From: Prauserella alba
GTDB taxonomy: Bacteria; Actinomycetota; Actinomycetes; Mycobacteriales; Pseudonocardiaceae
NCBI RefSeq assembly: GCF_024171735.1
Contig: NZ_JAMTCH010000011.1
Coordinates: forward strand, 1-53,762
DNA: 53,762 nt
Reading direction: 5' to 3'
The translations under genes and the position numbers were made by a program. The number at the start of each line of letters is the position of its first letter. Position 1 is the first letter of the stretch. This document shows positions 49,804-53,762 of the stretch, piece by piece. The notes beneath the pieces were generated by a model that saw only the letters and a list, made by a program, of their open reading frames with translations, did not search any database and had not been told where the DNA came from.

Positions 49804-52524
49804 TCAAGCCATCAGCTCCAGTTTCGCGAGCTCGCCCCTGCCGGAGACGCCGAGCTTGGGATACGCCTTGTACAGGTGGTAGCCGACGGTGCGGGGGCTC
49901 AGGTACAGGCGGTTGCCGATGTCGCGGTTGCTGAGTCCGTCGGCAGCCAGCTGGACGATGCGGAGCTCCTGGGGCGTCAGGCCGTCGGCGTCCGGGGCGG
50001 AGTCACGGCCGGGACGGCTGTCGCGGCCCTCGCCCGCGGCGCGCAGTTCGGTCCGGGCGCGGTCGGCCCACGGCCTGGCACCGAGCCGGTCGAACGCCGT
50101 CAGCGCCGCTCGCAGGTGGGGACGGGCCCTGGCGGGGTTGCGGTCGCGGCGGAGCCATTCGCCGTGGGCGAGGTCGGTGCGTGCCTGTTGCCAGGTGCCC
50201 GCGTGGTCGGCGAGACCGAGCGCGGTGGGCAGCAGGTCGGGTTCGCCCAGCAGGGCACGGCTGCGGAGAGCGACCGCGCGGGCCGGCGACCGGTCCACGG
50301 AGTTCGCCCAGGTCACATAGTCCGCAAGCGCTTGCGTCGCGAAGTCGTCGTCGGAGGGACGGTCGGTGCGGGCCGCGGCCTCGACGAGATCGGGCACGGC
50401 CGTCAACCCGGCCAGTCCTGACCGGTGCGCGGCGGCCAGCCGGTCGACCGCCGCCTCCGCCCGGCCCTCGCCGAGGTCCAGCAACGCCAGCGCGTGCGCG
50501 GCCGTGGCGGGATCCGCGTCGGCGGCGTAGGCGGCCGTGGCTTCCGCATCGCCACGGGCCGCGGCGACGAGGCCCGCCACGCCCGACAGCATCGCGATGC
50601 CGCGCCGCTGTCCGATGCACCTCGCGACCTCCAGTCCTTCGCCCGCCGTCCTCGCGGCTCCGTCGAGGTCGCCGAGCTCCAGCTCGGCCTGCGCGAGCAC
50701 ACCGAGCGCGGCGGGCAGCGCCCCGGTGGCGGCCTGCCGCCTGGCCTCGCGCACGGTGTCGGTCGCCCTGGCGTAGGCACTGTCGGGGTCGCCGAGCAGC
50801 AGCGACCACCACGACCGCTGCACCTCGGAGCGCAGCGTCAACGCGATGTCGGTGCAGGCCGTCAGCTCTGCGCAGTCGACGGCGACGAGCTCGCGCACCG
50901 CCGTGACCGCTTCCGCGACGTCGGCGCTCGCGGCGGTGCCCAGCGCCCGCACCTGTGCGGCACCGGGAAGAGCCAGTTCGTCCGCGACGGCAGCCGCCTC
51001 GACGGCGCGGGCCGGGTCGTCCCCCCGCCACGCGGCGCCGACCGCGAGGAAGAGTAGTTTGCCCGCGGCTTCGGGAACCCGGCCCGCGATCCGCCTGGCG
51101 GTGGTGACGAGCAGGTGATGCGCCTCGGCGACGCGGCCGTCGTCCTCGGCGAGCGTCGCCCTGACGATCGCCGCCCACGTCGCGTCCACCGGCTCCGGAA
51201 GCAGCGTCGCCGCCTGTTCCGCCAGGTCACGTGCTCGTTCGGGCTGCCCCGCATCCGCGGCCGCGCGGGCGGCGGACGTCAGCCGCAGCCCCTCGTCCCT
51301 GGGCCGCGGGCTCAGGTGGGCGGCGCGTTCGTAGTCGTCGGCGACGGCCGCCATGCCGCCGCGGACACGCGCACGGTCGATGCCGGCTTCGAGCGCCGCG
51401 GCGACCGACTCGTCCGCGGTGGTCGTGGCTGCGGCGAGGTGGCGGGCGCGCCGGTCGGCGTCGGTGTCCTCGCTGAGCACCTCGGCCAGCGCCCGATGGG
51501 CTTCGAGTCGCCTGGCCAGCGTGGCCGCCCGGTACACCGAGGTGCCCACGAGCGGATGCCGGAACCCGAAGCAGCCCTCGGTGAACATCACGAGTTCGGC
51601 GTCCTCGGCGACCCTGAGGTCGTCGATCGAGGCGCCGAGGCTGTTCGCGGCGGCGAGGATCGTGCCGATGTCACACGTGCCGTCCGCGGCCGCGACCAGC
51701 AGGACGGTACGGGTGGCCTGCGGCAGCTCCGCGATCATGTCGGCGAACGGATCGCCCCTGCTGTCGCGTTCGGACGATCCGAGTTCGAGTAGTGCCAACG
51801 GGTTCCCGCCCGCTTCGGCGATGACCCGGCCCCGCCGATGGCGCGGCAGTTCGGTCGCGGCGAGGATCCGGCTCGCGGCCTCGTCGTCCACACCGGACAG
51901 CCGGAGTTCCGGAAGCCCGGGCGTGGGCATCGCGGGTGCGTGCGGTTCGCGAACCGCCAGCAGCACCCCGACCCGTTCACCACCGAGCCTGCGTGCGGCG
52001 AACGACAGGGCGTCGGCGGACGCCGCGTCGAACCAGTGCGCGTCGTCGGCGAGCACCAGCACGGGCCTGCTCCGTGCGAGCGTCCCCAGCAGTTCCAGCA
52101 CCGCCACCCCCGCGGCGAACCGGTCGACGGACCCGTCACCGGCGAGCACCCGGCGCACCGTGGTGGCATGCGGTTCGGCCAGCCCGTCGACGTACCCGGC
52201 GACGGGGCGCAGCAGGAGGTGCAGCCCCGCGAACGGGATCGCCGCCTCCGCCTCGACACCCGCGCCGCGGAGCACGAGCACGTCACTCGCCCTGCCGTCG
52301 GGGTGTGCCGAACCGGGCGTGGCAGTGCCGGCCGCGTCGTCGGTGCCGGCGGTGCCGGTGGTGCTAGGCCCGGTGCTGGCGGCGAACCCGAGCAAGGTCG
52401 ACTTCCCGATCCCCGCCTCACCGCGCAGCACCAGCGCCTGACCCGCTCCGGCGCGCACCTCGTCGGCGAGCGCGGCGATGCGGGCGAGTTCGTCGTCGCG
52501 GCCGTGGATCCCTGCAGAACTCAT
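49804..52524 (-). CDS. Large LuxR-family (LAL) ATPase transcriptional regulator
   Basis: A 906-residue regulator. It starts with HGRDDELARIAALADEV and a P-loop GEAGIGKST with Walker B VLVLADDAHWFD. A long helical TPR-like sensor region (about 380-820) follows, then a C-terminal LuxR helix-turn-helix GLTPQELRIVQLAADGLSNR and TVGYHLYKAYPKLGVSGRGE. LAL proteins activate catabolic or secondary-metabolic genes. ATG at 52524 is next to a probable transcription start (see 52532-52562). Its target is not evident; neighbours are the hypothetical gene and the FMN reductase. Confidence 0.9.
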   Translation of the reverse strand: MSSAGIHGRDDELARIAALADEVRAGAGQALVLRGEAGIGKSTLLGFAASTGPSTTGTAGTDDAAGTATPGSAHPDGRASDVLVLRGAGVEAEAAIPFAGLHLLLRPVAGYVDGLAEPHATTVRRVLAGDGSVDRFAAGVAVLELLGTLARSRPVLVLADDAHWFDAASADALSFAARRLGGERVGVLLAVREPHAPAMPTPGLPELRLSGVDDEAASRILAATELPRHRRGRVIAEAGGNPLALLELGSSERDSRGDPFADMIAELPQATRTVLLVAAADGTCDIGTILAAANSLGASIDDLRVAEDAELVMFTEGCFGFRHPLVGTSVYRAATLARRLEAHRALAEVLSEDTDADRRARHLAAATTTADESVAAALEAGIDRARVRGGMAAVADDYERAAHLSPRPRDEGLRLTSAARAAADAGQPERARDLAEQAATLLPEPVDATWAAIVRATLAEDDGRVAEAHHLLVTTARRIAGRVPEAAGKLLFLAVGAAWRGDDPARAVEAAAVADELALPGAAQVRALGTAASADVAEAVTAVRELVAVDCAELTACTDIALTLRSEVQRSWWSLLLGDPDSAYARATDTVREARRQAATGALPAALGVLAQAELELGDLDGAARTAGEGLEVARCIGQRRGIAMLSGVAGLVAAARGDAEATAAYAADADPATAAHALALLDLGEGRAEAAVDRLAAAHRSGLAGLTAVPDLVEAAARTDRPSDDDFATQALADYVTWANSVDRSPARAVALRSRALLGEPDLLPTALGLADHAGTWQQARTDLAHGEWLRRDRNPARARPHLRAALTAFDRLGARPWADRARTELRAAGEGRDSRPGRDSAPDADGLTPQELRIVQLAADGLSNRDIGNRLYLSPRTVGYHLYKAYPKLGVSGRGELAKLELMA

Positions 52525-52531
52525 GATCACA

Positions 52532-52562
52532 AGCCTGCAACTTCGAGTAAGGTAGAAGTCAA
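52532..52562 (-). promoter_or_regulatory. Promoter with 19-bp spacer and internal dyad before the LuxR gene
   Basis: On the minus strand TTGACT (52557-52562) and CAGGCT (52532-52537) are separated by 19 bp. The dyad ACTTC/GAAGT (52540-52544 and 52555-52559) lies in the spacer. An over-long spacer holding a dyad is the layout of MerR-family-activated promoters. Transcription would start at about the ATG. Confidence 0.4.
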
Positions 52563-52661
52563 CGGATTCTCGCGGACCGCCGCCGTCCGGGTGATCGATT
52601 CGGTGGATCCATCGACGCCCCTCGCGGTCGCCGCCCGGCTCCGGGGCGGCGACCGCGAGGG

Positions 52662-53276
52662 TCAGTTGCTGCCGTACGGGCGCACCGCGCGGGCCTCGTG
52701 CAGTGCCCTGCCCCACCACGACAGCTGGCCGAGCATGCCCTTGGCCGCCTGGCTCGCCGACTCCGCGTCGTGCGGGACACCGTCGTCACCGAAACGGTCC
52801 GGGTAGTTGTAGAAGCTGACGGTGTCGCGGACGGTGACGGCGTGCAGCTCGGCGAAGACGCCGCGCAGGTGCTCGACGGCGCGCAGGCCGCCGCTCATGC
52901 CGCCGTAGGTGACGAAGCCGACGGGCTTGGCGAGCCATTCCGCGTGGAAGTGGTCGATGGCGGCCTTGAGCGGAGCCGGGTAGCTGTGGTTGTACTCGGG
53001 CGTGACGACGACGAACGCGTCGGCTGCGGCCAGGCGCTCGCCGAGTGCGTCCGTGTCGGCGGAGCCGTCGAGCGAACCCGGCAGGTCCATGCCTGCCAGG
53101 TCGACGACGTCGACCTCGAACCCGTGATGCTTGCGCACCTCGTCGGCGAACCAGGCGGCCGGTACCGGTGCGAACCGGCCGGTGCGAACACTGCCGATGA
53201 TCACCGCGAGCCGCAGCGGCGCTTCGGTGCCCCGGGTGTCGCCAAGGGTCGTGGTCGTTGCGTTGTCGCTGGTCAT
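52662..53276 (-). CDS. NAD(P)H-dependent FMN reductase
   Basis: A 204-residue flavodoxin-like protein. After 22 linker residues comes the phosphate-binding loop LAVIIGSVRTGRFAPVPA, then VVVTPEYNHSYPAPLKAAID and GFVTYGGMSGGLRAVEHLRG. These are marks of the NADPH-dependent FMN reductase family, which reduces quinones, azo compounds or free FMN. ATG at 53276 follows GAGGAAC. It is in the same direction as the LuxR gene, 137 bp upstream of it. Confidence 0.92.
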   Translation of the reverse strand: MTSDNATTTTLGDTRGTEAPLRLAVIIGSVRTGRFAPVPAAWFADEVRKHHGFEVDVVDLAGMDLPGSLDGSADTDALGERLAAADAFVVVTPEYNHSYPAPLKAAIDHFHAEWLAKPVGFVTYGGMSGGLRAVEHLRGVFAELHAVTVRDTVSFYNYPDRFGDDGVPHDAESASQAAKGMLGQLSWWGRALHEARAVRPYGSN

Positions 53277-53385
53277 GATGGTTCCTCTCGCGTCGATCGG
53301 TGCGTTGTCGATTGCCGTCGACGCTACGAACGCCGGTCGCTCGGCAGCATCCGTCGACCGACCGGTACGACGACTGTCGCCCGCC

Positions 53386-53435
53386 GCGTGTTGCGGATCC
53401 CGGGGCCCGTGTTGCGGATCCAGGGGCGCGTGTTG
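53386..53435 (+). repeat. 21-bp intergenic repeat array (type A), interrupted by IS30
   Basis: Two full units (CGTGTTGCGGATCCCGGGG and CGTGTTGCGGATCCAGGGG) and a third cut after CGTGTTG, where the IS30 end begins at 53436. Confidence 0.93.
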
Positions 53436-53762
53436 GGCGGGTTCTAGTGGTGGTTGCAACGCTCCTGGTTTTGAGGAGTGGTTGTGGGGTTGTCGGTGGT
53501 GTGGGATGTGTTTTGTCGGGTGTTGGATGGGGAGGGTGGGAATGTCGCGGCGGCGTCGCGGGCGGTGGGGGTGCATCGTTCGACGGGGTTGAGGTGGGTG
53601 CGGGCGGCCCGGGCTGGTGGATATAACCCGGTGGTGTCTGGTGATGGGTCGTTGGCGGCGGTTCAGGCGGAGTTGCATCCCCGGTTTTTGACGTTGCCCG
53701 AGCGGGAACGGATCGCGGATCTGCGGCGGGAGGGAATGTCGCTGCGGGGTATTGCGCGGGTG
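53436..53762 (+). mobile_element. IS30-family insertion sequence, 5' end (right copy, cut by window edge)
   Basis: Begins GGCGGGTTCTAGTGG directly after CGTGTTG of a repeat unit. It matches the left copy base for base in the overlap as far as I can see, but in inverted orientation. It runs off the right edge. Confidence 0.88.
53484..53762 (+). CDS. IS30-family transposase, N-terminal 93 codons
   Basis: A GTG at 53484, 5 nt after GAGGAG, opens a frame that runs off the window. It reads WDVFCRVLDGEGGNVAAASR, GVHRSTGLRWVRAARAGGYN, then HPRFLTLPERERIADLRREG and MSLRGIARV. The last segment is the IS30 helix-turn-helix that normally continues into a SPSTISRE-type motif. The catalytic DDE core is missing here. 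Confidence 0.85.
   Translation, partial: MGLSVVWDVFCRVLDGEGGNVAAASRAVGVHRSTGLRWVRAARAGGYNPVVSGDGSLAAVQAELHPRFLTLPERERIADLRREGMSLRGIARV

Noticed and set aside
52662-53678. A 338-residue version of the FMN reductase starting inside the IS30 element
   Set aside because: The extra N-terminus is antisense to the transposase and repeat array. The ATG at 53276 has a ribosome site and gives the normal family length.

Overview
The window is high-GC DNA from an actinomycete, most likely the Pseudonocardiaceae or a close relative. The evidence is a mycothiol synthase, an orphan GlnR regulator, a DUF1416/SseC protein beside a CysA-type rhodanese, an LmeA-like protein, many GTG and leaderless starts, and a core gene order that follows the Mycobacterium tuberculosis Rv0814c-Rv0821c neighbourhood (sseC, cysA, thiX, lmeA, glnR, mshD, phoT/pstB, phoY2/phoU). 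I cannot name the genus. Both ends of the window lie inside copies of the same IS30-family insertion sequence in opposite orientation, so this may be a whole contig that stopped at a repeated element.

Layout. 0-6.3 kb: IS30 end, a small membrane protein, an MFS exporter with a divergent TetR regulator and operator, a possible 35-residue ORF with terminators, an LtrA protein and a secreted nuclease. 6.4-14.3 kb: a polyol operon (dehydrogenase, binding protein, two permeases, ATPase, xylulokinase) divergent from a SorC-type regulator, with three inverted repeats between them. 14.3-16.2 kb: a secreted propeller-like protein and a PPOX-fold protein. 16.3-22.6 kb: an envelope module made of a DUF5666 membrane protein, a two-component system, a GT2-GtrA glycosyltransferase and a polytopic GT39-type glycosyltransferase. 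22.9-26.4 kb: a sulfur/redox block (sseC, rhodanese, DUF4395, thioredoxin, LmeA) with an unannotated leaderless leader peptide carrying the conserved LT-RR-VD-CRV-S-LC pattern. 26.6-31.6 kb: glnR, mshD, then a cobalamin riboswitch and a three-gene corrinoid-type ABC importer. 32.0-37.0 kb: pstSCAB and phoU with a PHO box. 37.3-43.9 kb: a giant LCP protein, a GGDEF protein, an HxlR regulator and dusB. 44.1-53.3 kb: an MFS exporter with divergent HxlR regulator, a Cu/Zn superoxide dismutase-like protein, an EamA transporter, DUF6328, a hypothetical protein, a LAL-type LuxR regulator and an FMN reductase.

The most unusual signal is a family of short tandem repeats (period 21 bp, core CGTGTTGCGGATTCCGGGG, plus a variant CGCGTGTCCTGCACTCGG) present in about eleven tracts across 53 kb. 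Most tracts begin within about 100 bp after a stop codon and point the same way relative to the gene they follow. None lies between closely spaced genes of an operon. They have also become coding sequence: they form the C-terminal tail of the 44.1-45.6 kb transporter, and a related 18-bp version forms the N-terminus of the DUF6328 protein. Both flanking IS30 copies are inserted at the same position inside a repeat unit, which suggests the repeats are the IS target.
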